Assembly: GCA_034336665.1 (NCBI GenBank)
Contig: JAPFBE010000002.1
Coordinates: forward strand, 18,206,906-18,270,905
Length of the DNA stretch: 64,000 bases
Reading direction: 5' to 3'
Source: Luscinia megarhynchos
Lineage: Eukaryota; Chordata; Aves; Passeriformes; Turdidae
The first letter of the stretch is position 1, and each line of letters starts with the position of its first letter. A program made the translations under genes and the position numbers. Shown here piece by piece: positions 12,181 through 23,589 of the stretch. Under the pieces are notes generated by a model, which did no database searches, had not been told where the DNA came from, and saw only the letters and a list, made by a program, of their open reading frames with translations.

Positions 12181-13499
12181 TGGGTTTGGTTTTTTCCTTT
12201 CAAATGTTTGTTTTTCAGTTCTGTTCTGTTATTGCAAAATACCAGCTATGGCCAGCTCCTTGCTGTGGAGCCCAGCCTGCAGGAGTGGCCTGGTTTGTGC
12301 CAAGGAGGTGCTCCTGTCCCACGGTTTTAGACACCTGGGGACCTGGGCTGCCCTTGGCAAATGAAAAGGAAAGAAAAAAAAAGAAAAAAAAATAGTGATT
12401 TCCCACCTGCTCTATGGTGAAAAGGAGCCTCAGTTTTAAAATTATGAATTAGATTTCATGTGTTTCACTCTCGACACCTTTTTTGGGCTCTTTTTTTGGT
12501 GGTGGACATGGGAATAAAAAGAGCCATTTAATTTCTGAACGCTAGAAGCATCTGCTTAAAAATTAGTTCACTGTTCTTTGTCCTTGTATAACTTAAACCC
12601 ACCTGTTTTCAAGTTTGGGCTTGATACATATTTCTGCTCCATTCCTGTAAGCACTTCAGCACATGTTACACATATGCTTACATTACATCTGCGGACTCCA
12701 GGGCCAGAATCTTCAATGTCACCCTAAATGTTTAGTGCTGTACCACATTTACAAACCTGGCTGAGTAATAGATTAATAATGACTCAAAATAACATGACAC
12801 ATAAACAGAGTATTATTTCCATCACAGTGGAAACAGTGGTTTTCCAGATATTCTCTCTTTCTCTCTATGTAAATGTGCATGTAGGAGAAGTCTAGGTACT
12901 CAGTATGAAGTACATTTGTGTTTTTAATTATTGAATTTGAACTAAACATTCATACTTCTCTAGTAACCTAACATTTTACACATAAAAGGGCCACAAAACA
13001 TATTTATTATTTATATAAGCTTTAAAATAGCATGCACTGTTCTGTGTGCTGCGAGTATGAAGCTGGTAGCAGTACCTCAAGCATCTTTAAACTTTCCTCT
13101 GGACTAGGGAAGGGTTACACACCTGCAGGGAGGTCTGTAAGGACACAAGATTGCACTCAAATTATTTCACTCCCTGAAAGTAATTTTTTTAGTTTGAGTG
13201 ATTACACTGGGCTTCCCTGCATCTGTCGTGACCACGAATGACAGTGACTGCATACTGTGAAGTGCTTTTGTCAGTGGCAGACTTTTAACTGGAAATGAGA
13301 AAAGAAAAAATAGAAAAAAACCTGGCAGAAACCACTGAGAAAATAACAAATGCAGAATGTCAACTGTGATAGATATAAAAACTACTAAACTAATTTTTAG
13401 TGCAGTATTTTTCACTGAGATAAACAAATCTTGAGGTTGAAATAATATACATTTCTGAATAAGCAGCAGTAGCTGTGCTGCAAATGCATTTTTCACCTT
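12181..13499. other. Gene-free stretch
   Basis: Ordinary AT-rich sequence with an A-rich run at about 12,371-12,391. No exon, RNA gene or mobile element is supported. Confidence 0.6.
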
Positions 13500-13700
13500 T
13501 TCAGAGCTTTTAAAAAAATTAAAATGCAGTGACTATTTGCAAAACAGTTTGATAGCTTATTATTAAAATAGTGGCATCCTCATTCCCAATGTCAGACAAC
13601 ATGATTGAAACAAACTGCGAGGCTGTTTGATGAATGATCAACCATGAGCAGCATATGCCTTTTCCAATAAATGATTCTTATTCTTACTAGGCTTCCAGAG
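13500..13700. promoter_or_regulatory. Conserved-element-like segment
   Basis: Complex AT-rich DNA with clustered factor-like words, including TTATTATTAAAATAG, GACAACATGATTGAAAC, TTTGATGAATGATCAACC and an AATAAATGATTC stretch. One CpG survives in an otherwise CpG-free block. It resembles a distal enhancer core. This is visual pattern recognition without alignment support. Confidence 0.25.
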
Positions 13701-16700
13701 TTCTATCCAAATCACAAACTGCAAGACATTTTCAAGAAGACACGTAGAGAAGAATGTTTTGTCTGGATTTGTTTCACATAATATTGCTTTGTATTATTTC
13801 ACGGTGAAGATTTATTAATTAAAAAGCTTGGGGAGCTTTTTTTGATAGTTCCTAGAGGTAGCAGAGAAACGCAGGTGAAATTATGTGATGCAAGCTGGGA
13901 CAGCCAGTAAGCCTGGCTGCACTTGCTCAAATTTAAAGGTGCTTTGCAAGGATGTATTTTCTTTACTGCAAGGCAAGTTTTAAGGTTAAATTTTTATAGC
14001 ATATCTGCAGCAGCAAAGATGACAACCAAGAAGTTGTAATATCCTGGTCAAGCACTCTGCTGTGGTGAGTCCAGGGTATAGATTAAGTGATTTGCTGAAA
14101 TCTCGCTAGCAAAGTGACAAAGCAGACACACGCATAGGAGGCTTTGGGAGGCACGGAAGAGCGTGGAGGGGAGGCTGTCCTGGGATGCTGGGATGGCACA
14201 AGGAAGCACGCAGCCCGAGACAGTTACTTAAGATGGCTTTTATTCAGGCATCTGCTGCAGCCATAAAAACAGGCGTGCGAGGGAACATCTTGGGAGAGCC
14301 TTTCCCAATCAGCAAGGCGTGCCTCGAGGCGCACCGTCATTAAGGGTGAGGTGCGCTGGGGCCCGGCTGCAAGGAGAGGCGTGTGGAGGATCCTGAGGAC
14401 AGCACGGAGCAGGAGGAGCCAGGCTGCAATGGAAATGGCTCTCCTTGTCTCTCCCCGCTTCCCTGCAGCTTCCAGCCATGCTGCCAGCCACGGGGCAAAG
14501 GGTTGGTGGGGGGAGAGCCTGACAGATGTGGCAATGCTGGGGGTGTGGAAGGGAGAGGGAGAACAAGGGATAAAAGGGATAAATAAGCCCAAACAACCTC
14601 TTTTCCATACGCCTTTTTTTTTAAACAGATATTAGGGCCTGTCTTTCCTGTGCTCAAGGATTTTTTCATGGTTTTTTTTAAACGCTGTTGTAACTGCTGC
14701 TGAGTAGGCGAGTCCAGCAGCCCCCACTTGACCTTGCCTGTTTTGCCTTGGAGTGAGGCTGAGGTTGCTTGGCTTCACCGCTTTTTTACCTTGGGACAGG
14801 TCAGAAACGCTAGCTTGAGGTAAAAAAAATGCACCTCTTTGCAAGGCAAAGGCAAGGCCTCACTCTGCCTCAGCCATCTCTCTCAGTAACTGGAATTTCA
14901 GCAAGTACCTGCCCCTAAGATGAATGTTGTGCAGCATTCCCAGGCACGCCCCACCTCGAATGCCAGCCCAATCTTCCTCCGGGCCCCAACACAGCATCAA
15001 CAGCCTTCTCCCTCCCGGAGCAATGCATGAGCTACTGATTCATGCCGCTCTCCCATCAGCAAGCAGGGAGATGTCTGCACCATCTCTAGCACCTGGGTTC
15101 AAGTAGTTACCCAGGCAATGTTCTTGCTTGGAAAGGTGGTCTTTTTCTCTCTCTGCTGGCCCCATTTCCCAAGATTTATATGACCAATTTCTAAACCCTT
15201 CCTAATTGTAGAGATAAGGTATTTAAAACATATGTGCTTCCTGTAACGCCGTGTGCTTCGCGTGCTGTCTGCCTCTTGCCCTGTCTTCGTTCACAGAAGG
15301 TGCTCATGCATATGGAAACAATCAGGCTACCCAAAAGACAACACACTTGATACTGCTAATTACACGGAGTAAACACCACTGGGACTATAACTGGTCTCTA
15401 GATCTGAGTCAGTGGTTTGCTGCTGAGCTAAAGAAGAAAGTCTATTATGTGCATTCATATTATAGCCAGTGAAGTCCCTGCTGCACATATTGCTGATTTC
15501 TCTACATGCTACGTGGCGCAGAGCCAAAGAATTGTAGTGCAAACAGGATTTTATAACCAGCGTTATTTAAGGATGGGCAAACTGTGAAGCTCCAAAAGTT
15601 AATGATTGTAGTGCAGTTTCAATTAATTTTTATTGTCAAGCTGTATTTCAGGGCTCTAAAGAGCTCTTGTGATGACAAGCAGGAGTGTGTGGGAACAGGC
15701 GGGAATACAGTATGCATTGTTATTCTCTCTGATTTATAGAATAACCTATCTGGCTGACAAGTTACCTTTTTCCTCTCATGAAATGATGAAATTCATGTCT
15801 GTGTTGAGCTCCTCCCAGAAAATGCATTTTAGCAGTATAAATACAGTGTCAGTCATCATATTTCACAAATATGGAGTAAATATCACCTTTTTTCACTAAG
15901 GATAGCTGTACTACTTTTGTTGTTAAGACAATTTATCTTACAACAGCCCAATGCAAAAATCACTGAATAGATTTAAAAGTACTAACTACATTTTAATGAC
16001 TCAGAGAAAGAACTTCTGACAGGATGCTTTCTTTTGAAACACAAGTATACACTGAAGTGTACATGCCATAAGGTTCAAAGTCTGGATGAAGGCAGGCTGT
16101 GCATGAGCAATTACAGTGACAAAGCCTGGCCTTCTATGATGAGCACCAAATTCATCACTTCAGCTCCCTCCCTGTCCCTCTGAGAGCACAGGCTAGAGCT
16201 GTGTGTCAGCTAAAGAGCAGCCTTGGATAGCAGCTGAGTTTTGCCTGCTTTTCCCCTTGCAGAGTACACAAATTTGGGCCTCTATCCAGACACTGACAGA
16301 TTTAGACGGTCGTGGTATGTTTGAAACTCTCTCAGATTTGACTGAGAATGGGACAGCAGATTTGAAACAGATTAGAAGAAAACTGACAGAAAGAACAATG
16401 ACATGTCTAATTTACTTGGGAAATGCAAGAAAAAAAGTACCCCCCAGAAAACCAATCCAAACCAAAGCAGACACTTTGGAAAGTGCAGGTAGAGCTGGGA
16501 CTCAGACAGGTGTCCAGCTTTAGCTCGGAGCTGAGGGAGGTGGCTGCTCTGGCCAGCTCCTTCTCTGCTGCCCCAGGTTACTGCTTCAGTGGCTGTGCTG
16601 ATACAGCTGTTTGTCTAGCTGCCCTTTAAGCCAGTCCTGTGAAATGATCCACTTCAAAGAGAAGACATGCATTTCAGGGAGAACGCATGGTGGGATTCTT

Positions 16701-19700
16701 TTTAACCCAAAGGTCCTTTATAAAAGCCTTTGGAAGTCAGCTACACAAACAGTTGACTTGATGTTGTGGGACAGCAGGTGTAAGTCTCTCTGTGGGTTTG
16801 TGAGGAATGAGGGGGAGCTACACCAAAGGGCTCTGCTACAGTCCAGACAGTTGTATGTCCATAACCTGAAGTGTTCCTCTTCTTCTCAAGCCCACTGAGA
16901 CCATAAAGTGACCTCAGGCTCTTCTGTGTGGTGCACGCACCCACTGGGTGGTCACTGTGGCTGGCTGCCATCCTCACCACAGGGTACTGCGGCACTTCCT
17001 TTGCACCCACCAGTTTTGGCAGACCTAGTCTACACTGATTTTTGCCAGTTAAGCTATATCACACAAATTTCAAAATTTAAATAATGGCAGTGCAATGCCC
17101 ACACCATTTTAAATGCTAGCCATGACTTAATGCATTAGCACCAGGCTCATTTCCATGTGAAAGCTGGCATGTGATGAGCCAGAGGATGAACTTCTGGACA
17201 CTGTTACCCTGCACTTAGGCCACAGACATTCACGTAGGCTGTGGCAGAAGTTTCTGTCTCCAGCTCTCCCCTGGTGCCAGAGGCTCCTGCTTCTTCAGAT
17301 CCAGGGAGTAAGCTGTGGGTTGACCACTTCCTGTCATTTGGTGGCAGCTTGTAATGTTGAAATACTAGGCCCTCTCTAACCTACCTCATTCAGCCTGAAA
17401 AACTGTGAGAAGCATTCAAGCAGAGTTGAGCAGAGCAGGCCTGAAGGGATGGTAGCCACAGGCTGGGTCCATAGATTTCTCCAGCAGCACCTCAGCCTGC
17501 GAGGATGTGCATCTGTAGCCCAGCCTCCTGTGCAGAAATTGTTAAATTATCTTTAGAGGGTTTATTGCAGAGACAAATGTTGCTTAGTACTAGCATGAAA
17601 CTGCACAGCTCTTCCTTTGGGCTGGCATTGTCCTCCAGCTAGTGTGGGCAGCTATTCAGATCCTCTGTATGTCTACTTTAATTGGGTACACACGACCTTG
17701 AGTGTGCTGAGTGGGAGGTAGCTCACCCACCTTTGAAATGCAGGTAAGCTGCTTCAGTGCTGACTGCAAACCAAAACATCTTCATGGGGAAGCTTTCTGC
17801 TGAAACCAAAGTGAAACTTTACCCTTGGCTTTCTTATTGCTACCTCTGGAGTCGCCACATCCTTCTCTTGCCACGAGCACCTCTCAGTTCAGAAAGGGGC
17901 AACAAGTGACGGTGCTAAGTGCTGAGAAGTGGGTCTCTCTGTGTTTGTGAGGGAAGGGATGAATTCATGGAGGAGTTAAAATTTGCTCTTTGAAAGCAGT
18001 GAACACCGAAGGGTCCACCTGGGGAGAATGTTCCTGGCGTGCTGCAATTTGGGTTGCTTCCCTATGTTTCTTGTGGAGACAAGCCCCGAGGAATCTAAAG
18101 ACTTGGCTTATTTTCCTGATCCTGCAACAGATTCCCTGCCTTGCCCAGCCAAGGGCAAGTCATTTAGGATCACATTTTCAAGCATGGGCTTTAATTTTAG
18201 CCCTGTAGCTTGAGATATTAGAATCTGTCTTACATGTTTATTAATCACTTACAGTTCTAGCCAAAATTAACAGAAGCTGCCTGTACACAAAAGTGCACTG
18301 AAAATTAGGTGTTACTTAAAAAAACAGGGCCAGGTCTGTCTTACTCAGCTTGCTCATATGTTCACTGGAGGTAGTAACACCTGTCCAGCTGGGGAGATAC
18401 CAAGATAAATTAGATTTTTGTAAAGCATGTGGAATGATTAATTTTTTTAAAAATATTATTTACAAATGTAACGGAGAAAAGCTCTTGGAGCATTGTTTCT
18501 CTTGTTTAGATGCTTTTATTTGATTCAAATAAGGATAAGCATTGCCTTCTTCATCAGCAGGCTTGCTGACCATAAAGAATTTGGTTTTGCTTTGAGGGAT
18601 TAAGGCATGAGATTTTGGTTCCTCTCACTTGTTTATGGCACGAATTTGCTACACATAAATCACTGCAGGTCAGAACATTGCTGTTCCCTTAGCACAAGGT
18701 AAGAGAGCACAGAATCACTCTTTAATGTTGTGCAATTGGACAGGATTTGGCTTGTCCTGATTTTGTGTTTGGAGAAGTCAGGCTGCCCTTTGTGCTTGAT
18801 GTTTTACCTCTTTTCTCTTGAAGGTCCAGTGGAGAAATCGGACTAGGTGCATTTGCACCACTCACTCATTGCCTGATCTTTGTTTTGCTGAAATTAAAGT
18901 GCAGCTTCCTAGTCTGTAGCTCACTGTGGGATTTCCCAGTGTTTCACCAGGCTGCAGTCTGATGTACTCTTCAAATACTGAAAAAAGCACTTGCATTATC
19001 TTTACACCTGGTCCAAAGTGCATGTGGATGTAAGTGGACCAGTTCAGTGGAGAAATCTGGCTCAGAAAATGACAGTTTCTGTTTTTTAGTCAGTTTAGTT
19101 TTGTGGTTTGGTTTGATGGTAGAGCTGAGCAGCAAGGACAGGAGCAGGAGATGCAGAGAGGAGTCAAGCCCCAGTCCTTCGGGTGGCCTTGTGTGGTGGT
19201 ATTTGCAGAAACTTATGCATTCTTAGTGCCCTCTGTCTCCTCATCTCTCTTGCCACTATCTCTTGGGGGTGGGTGGGTGCGGTGGCAATAAGTTAATGTT
19301 ACTCAGTAGCCAGCAAGCAATGGGGATAAAGACCCATATTGTGCCTTTCTGGTCCCAAGGCTATCCCCCTCCCCCTTCCATTCTTCGGTTTACCCAGTAG
19401 AGCTACCCTGATTCACATAAGCTAACAATCTGTTTGAGAAGAAACAATTAGGCCCATAGAAGTTGTTGACATCTTATTTTCATTTTTTTCAATGGCATAA
19501 TGGGTGCTCCAGTCCAGCTTGTCCTTTTGTGTTCTCCATCCCAGGCATTCCTCCCAGATGCAAAGTCCCTCTGAGGTTGGGGACAGAACAGTGGCTCTCC
19601 CGGACATTTTGGACCAAGAGACTGCCAGTGATGCTTAGCATTTCTCACAGAACATGATGTGGCTGCTGAGCAGGCTATTAATTGAAAACACTGCTCAAAC

Positions 19701-19940
19701 CAGGCAGGCTCCCCAGGCCAGCTGCGGGCCACTTCCCGTGCCTTCAGAGCCCGTAGTGCTGGCGATTGCTGGGACCAGCTGTAGGGGCTGGGGAGGATGG
19801 AATGTGGTTGCAGGAGGCTACAAGAACAGCTCTGGTGTCTTTTCCAGGAAGTTGGGTGCACGCTCCCTGCTTCTTCTTTCTCTGTGGTCTTTTGGAGCTC
19901 AGCTTAAATCAGATCTGGAAAACAGCATCCTGCTGCAGAA
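13701..19940. other. Gene-free stretch
   Basis: No gene is supported. There is a small CpG-richer patch at about 14,130-14,400 with a minus-strand AATAAA at 14,239-14,244, too weak to call a transcript end or LTR. A segment at 15,590-15,660 with CAATTAATTTTTATTGTCAA is conserved-element-like. A short hairpin lies at 18,512-18,540 (listed separately). Open frames here are short and unrecognised. Confidence 0.6.
18512..18540. other. Short inverted repeat / hairpin
   Basis: Arms TTATTTGA and TCAAATAA (18,516-18,523 and 18,525-18,532) are exact complements around a single T. Outer GCTT/AAGC pairs could extend the stem across an asymmetric loop. AT-rich palindromes of this size occur by chance, so no function is assigned. 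Confidence 0.6.
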
Positions 19941-19943
19941 GAG

Positions 19944-19979
19944 CCAATGGTCCAAGAAACAGACTCCTACTATAAAAAA
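19944..19979 (+). promoter_or_regulatory. CCAAT box and TATA box, candidate core promoter
   Basis: CCAAT at 19,944-19,948 is followed by TATAAAAAA at 19,971-19,979 on the + strand. This predicts a start site near 20,000-20,010. It lies just upstream of CpG island 2 and a strong 5' splice site at 20,281, an arrangement that fits a + strand promoter. The CCAAT-to-TATA distance is shorter than usual. TATA-like words at about 20,114 and 20,143 (TATTTAAG) offer alternative starts. Confidence 0.4.
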
Positions 19980-20001
19980 CCTTTCGGGAGCCAGATGCCC
20001 C

Positions 20002-20280
20002 CGACCCTGACAGAGGTTGATCAAGTGGCTGGTGGTATCACCTTTCACTCTGCTTTGGCAAGGGGGGGAAGCACGGAGTGATGGAAAGTTTTCAGGTGGT
20101 ACTTTCAGAAAGTATTTAAGTTTGGTTGTTTTTTTGTTTTATTTAAGTGCTGCGAACAGGAAAGAGTCATTCTCCACCGCACAGTGCAAGCACAGAGAGA
20201 GAAAGAGAGGACGGTGGGTAGCAAGGAGCAGTCCTGAGGAGCAGCCCTTCCTGACCGCAGCAGCTGTGTCAGAGGCTCGG
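20002..20280 (+). other. Candidate first exon upstream of a strong 5' splice site
   Basis: The boundary GAGGCTCG|GTAAGTTCC at 20,280/20,281 is a strong vertebrate donor. It lies about 280 bases downstream of the start predicted from the TATA box and at the left edge of CpG island 2. The stretch keeps one open frame of 88 codons reaching the splice site, but that frame starts at TTG and has no recognisable domain. It is most likely 5' UTR or a lncRNA first exon. If real, it would be an alternative or separate first exon relative to the one at 10.8 kb. Confidence 0.35.
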
Positions 20281-20511
20281 TAAGTTCCTCGCCACGGAAA
20301 GGAAATCTGCTAAACGTGCCTCCTGGAGGCATGGGAGGCTCTGCGACAAGCCTCCCGGGACAGGGAGAATCTTTGGCCAGAGAACCGCTTAGGAGAAAAG
20401 AGAGAGATGCTCGGGCGAAGCGGTGCGCCAGTCCTTCCGCCGGGGCGTTTGTGCGGCGGAGGAGGTGCCCGGCCCGCCGCTGAGTGCGGGGTTGTTCCTG
20501 GCAGCGGGGCA

Positions 20512-20625
20512 GGGATCCATCCGCAGGCGGGGCGGGGATCCATCCGCAGGCGGGGCGGGGATCCATCCGCAGGCGGGGCGGGGATCCATCCGCAGGCGGG
20601 CGGGGATCCATCCGCAGGCGGAGCG
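20512..20625. repeat. 23-bp GC-rich minisatellite, 5 copies
   Basis: Five tandem units starting at 20,512, 20,535, 20,558, 20,581 and 20,603. The 23-bp unit GGGATCCATCCGCAGGCGG plus GGCG is identical in the first three copies; copy 4 lacks one base and copy 5 has one substitution. Junctions 1/2, 2/3 and 3/4 create GGGGCGGGG, the GC-box consensus for Sp1/KLF factors; junction 4/5 gives GGGCGGGG. Near identity implies recent expansion. Position inside CpG island 2 means copy number could change promoter GC-box dose. Confidence 0.95.
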
Positions 20626-20673
20626 GGTCCGGCGCTCCCGGCGCTCCCGGCAGGTGCTGCCCGCGCCGCCCCC

Positions 20674-20692
20674 GCGCCGCCAGAGGGCGCTG
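20674..20692 (+). promoter_or_regulatory. CTCF-like binding site
   Basis: GCGCCGCCAGAGGGCGCTG matches the known 19-bp CTCF core pattern (CCACCAGGGGGCGCTA type) at most positions, including the key CCAG and GGGCGC blocks. CTCF sites at promoters often mark chromatin loop anchors or insulators. It lies between the GC-box minisatellite and the downstream part of CpG island 2. The match is visual; ChIP would show occupancy. Confidence 0.55.
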
Positions 20693-20960
20693 CGCCGTGC
20701 GCGCCTCCGCCCGCGGGGCCGCGCCCGGGCCGGGGCACCGAGCGGCGGAGGGGACAGACGGACAGCGCCGGAGGGAACAGACAGCAGCGCCCCGGCACCG
20801 CAGCAGCACCCCGGGACACCGCAGCAGCACCCCGCATCCCGCTGCCCCTCGGCTGCCCGCCCGGGGCGTGCCCGCTGTCCCGCCCTGCGCCGAGCATCCC
20901 TTTTAAAGACATCGCTGGGCTTAAGGGCGGTCCCCGAGAGCAGCATCCCGGGTTGAAACG

Positions 20961-23589
20961 AAACTGTCTTAGAATAAGTAAATAGGAAGGGTTTATAGCC
21001 TGTTGCGCTAGCACAGCGCTTTGCTCATCTTGCTGCAGTTTGCAGTGTGTGACCAGACACGGGTGGATACTTCTCGTCTTCCTTCCTCTTTATATTTCCA
21101 GTCTGGGAAACAGCAAAAACTTAGTTAAAGGAGTAACAACATCAGAGAGAAAGAGAGAGGCAAAAAAAAAAAAAAAAGGATGAGGCGGGCCGGCCCAGCA
21201 GCCAGCCTCAGGAGATGGTGAGACAGAAGAGCTATTCATTCTGAGAGCCAGTTGTTCTTCGCCCTGCTAGATTATAAATTGGACACCTTATTAAGAGCTG
21301 ATCCTCCAGCAGCCCCACCCAGGGCTGTGCTCATGCGCTTAACTGGTGGAACGTAATCCCATTTCACTAGTGATGCTGTTTCTGGATAAGCACATGTGCA
21401 AGCGTGGCAGAGGATACAAGGCAGAAAGAAGCAGCACTCTGGCTGTTTTCTGAATTGTCAGTTTGAGAAAAGATAAGAGTTTTGGGAGAGAATAGGGAGG
21501 AGAATGGTTTGCATTAAAATTTGGACACTTTCATGATGCTTCTAGCTACCTTACCAAATGATTAAACTGGCAACATTTTTGGTTTTATTTTTTTGCTTGT
21601 TTTCTCAGTTGTAACTCAAAAAATGCTGTCTCTTTGGCATGATGTGCCAGCCCAAATGTTGCTGCTGGAATCAAGCACTGGAAGAGCTTGACAAGATATA
21701 ACCTCACCAAGGCAGAGGCTTGGTGTGGGCCTCTTTGGTGATTCCAAGTTTCAGTTCTGATGGTTTTTACATTTCCGTGAAGTTTTATCAACTTTGACAA
21801 GACTTCCAAGCTTTTCAACCTTCACGCACCTTTTAACCATTTGGGAAGTTATCTGCCTGGCATTTGAAATGCACAAAGTTACTGCCAGTTGTTATCAGAA
21901 AAAAATGCCTGATATGGGCTTATTTTTGTGCTGAAGAAAACAGGATTGCTTATTATGAACCAGTTTTAGTGTCTCTGAATGGTATCCCTGCTCATGCAAG
22001 AGTGTATGTAGGGCTTACATAGGTTTTTATTCCTGTCATTTTTCGTCCCAGGCAAGATCATCTGAAGGATTCATATAATGCTAGATGCGTTACAAAAATT
22101 CTGCATTGTCAGGGCATTTATTCTGAACTGTATACAGATACATGTGTGGTTGGTTTCTCTATTGGGGCACCTCCACTTTACTTTCCTTGGCAGGCAATTT
22201 AAACATAGTTAGATGCATTGCAACTGAGCAGTGATCAGGAAATGAAAAAGTAACATGGAAGTGCAACCTTAAAACAATGTCCCCTCCCTGTGCAGCAGTT
22301 ATGGACATGGATTGAGGTGTATTTCAGTGGTATCTCAACTTTTGCCTTGTTTTGCATCTCATATGAATTGAAAAGCAGTCCTTGGAATTTGTTCTAGGAG
22401 GAAATAAATTTCTGTCAGATCTAATTATCATTAGTGATTCATTTATCATTTGGAAATGTTTGTGTGATTCTCTCCAGGTTCTGAGTTTTTGGCTGTTACT
22501 GGTGTGTTGGAAAGCAATGACTCCTCAGATGTTCCTGTATACCTTTATCTATCTGCCTCCAATCATTTCATGAGCTCATGAGAATGAGCACAAGACATCT
22601 TTGACATTCCTCTTTCTCATTTCCTCTCCTATTTTTTACATAGGGGGCTTTTGCCAATAACTCTTTCCTGGTAAAACAAAGCATCTGAATTCATGTGTGT
22701 AAGTCTGTATGTGTACACGATTCCATGTGCTTTCCCTTCTCATCTCCCCAAAAGTTTGAGCCTGTTGACAAAAGAAAACGGATCTGAAAGTGAATTTCCT
22801 GTGAGTTTGAAAGAGATGGGCAGATGAGTACATGAAAGAGCCTTTTTGTACTGAAGCATCAACATGCTACCAGCTCAGCTCACCTTTCACCAGACACCAG
22901 GGAAATCCCAGTGGAGTCCTCTGTAAGTCAGACTTTGCCAATCTCTCAGTCATGGACTCCTTATTCATGCTGATGGTTTTAGTACAGTTGGAACAGAAAA
23001 GGGGTTGAAAAACTGAAGTTTCTCTCTTGTTCTGCACTTCCAAGATTTATGGGTATGCCTTGCAGATTGTGTCCTAGGCAGCAGGGAATCTCTGTCCCTG
23101 GTGCACACACCCTCCAAAGTGGGTATTTATTTTGTTACAGAGCAATATAATTGTCAGGTTTCAACAGTTTCATGTTTCAAAGGTGTGAATGCCCTTATAT
23201 CAAGTTTTGCTAAATTCATGAAGGCTTTGAAAATAAGAGCAAAACCTTAAATTTAAGCTGGGACTGAGTAGTCAGCAGAGCAAAGAACAGAGCTTAAGCT
23301 TGTTTGGTGGTCTTGTGCTGCTGAGTAAATGGCCAGAAGCATTCTTGCATGGGTTTTCATTTCTAAATCCATTAGGTTGTAGAAATCAGGCATAAGGGCC
23401 AAGTCCAATCTTCTCCGTTATCTGATTGGAAATTGTGCTGAAGGATCGAGGATTTTGCAGCAACAGTTATGGAGTTTTCAGGATGACGGAATTCAGATTA
23501 ACACTAAATCTTCAGTTAGTCTTAATGCCAGCAGTGGACATTACCAAAGTGTAAAACACTTTCCTATACCATCGTCAGCCCAGGCTCTT
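20961..23589. other. Gene-free stretch
   Basis: No exon is supported. A poly(A) run of about 16 lies near 21,161-21,178. The first copy of a 28-bp dispersed repeat pair is at 22,011-22,038 (listed separately). The rest is ordinary AT-rich sequence. Confidence 0.6.
22011..22038 (+). repeat. 28-bp direct repeat, copy 1
   Basis: GGGCTTACATAGGTTTTTAT followed by TCCTGTCA. A second copy in the same orientation at 25,330-25,357 differs at two positions. Flanks do not align. A match this long is not expected by chance in 64 kb, so both are probably remnants of one unidentified repeat family or of a local duplication. Confidence 0.7.

Larger units (their letters stand above)
20200..20960. promoter_or_regulatory. 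CpG island 2, probable promoter
   Basis: The densest CpG block in the window, with very high GC content from about 20,400 to 20,880, containing GC boxes, a CTCF-like site and a 23-bp GC-box minisatellite. Both strands carry open frames of 140-240 codons. They overlap one another, are Pro/Gly/Arg/Ala-rich, partly encode the minisatellite, and show no domain, so they are read as GC artefacts. A TATA/CCAAT pair at 19.94-19.98 kb and a 5' splice site at 20,281 suggest + strand transcription. A divergent minus-strand transcript is also possible. Confidence 0.75.

Noticed and set aside
10777..12364. Two + frames of 517 and 527 codons, Pro/Ser/His-rich
   Set aside because: They are translations of the 10-bp minisatellite; with a unit not divisible by 3 all frames stay open and give the same periodic peptide. 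They also begin at the candidate splice donor.
14130..14400. Possible LTR or minus-strand transcript 3' end (AATAAA at 14,239-14,244 with CpG-rich context and an inverted CCAAT)
   Set aside because: No second LTR, no TG...CA ends, no target-site duplication and no retroviral coding sequence nearby; the motifs are short enough to be coincidence.
20105..21014. Frames of 140-241 codons on both strands of CpG island 2
   Set aside because: Mutually overlapping, GC-driven, and partly made of the 23-bp minisatellite. No recognisable protein.
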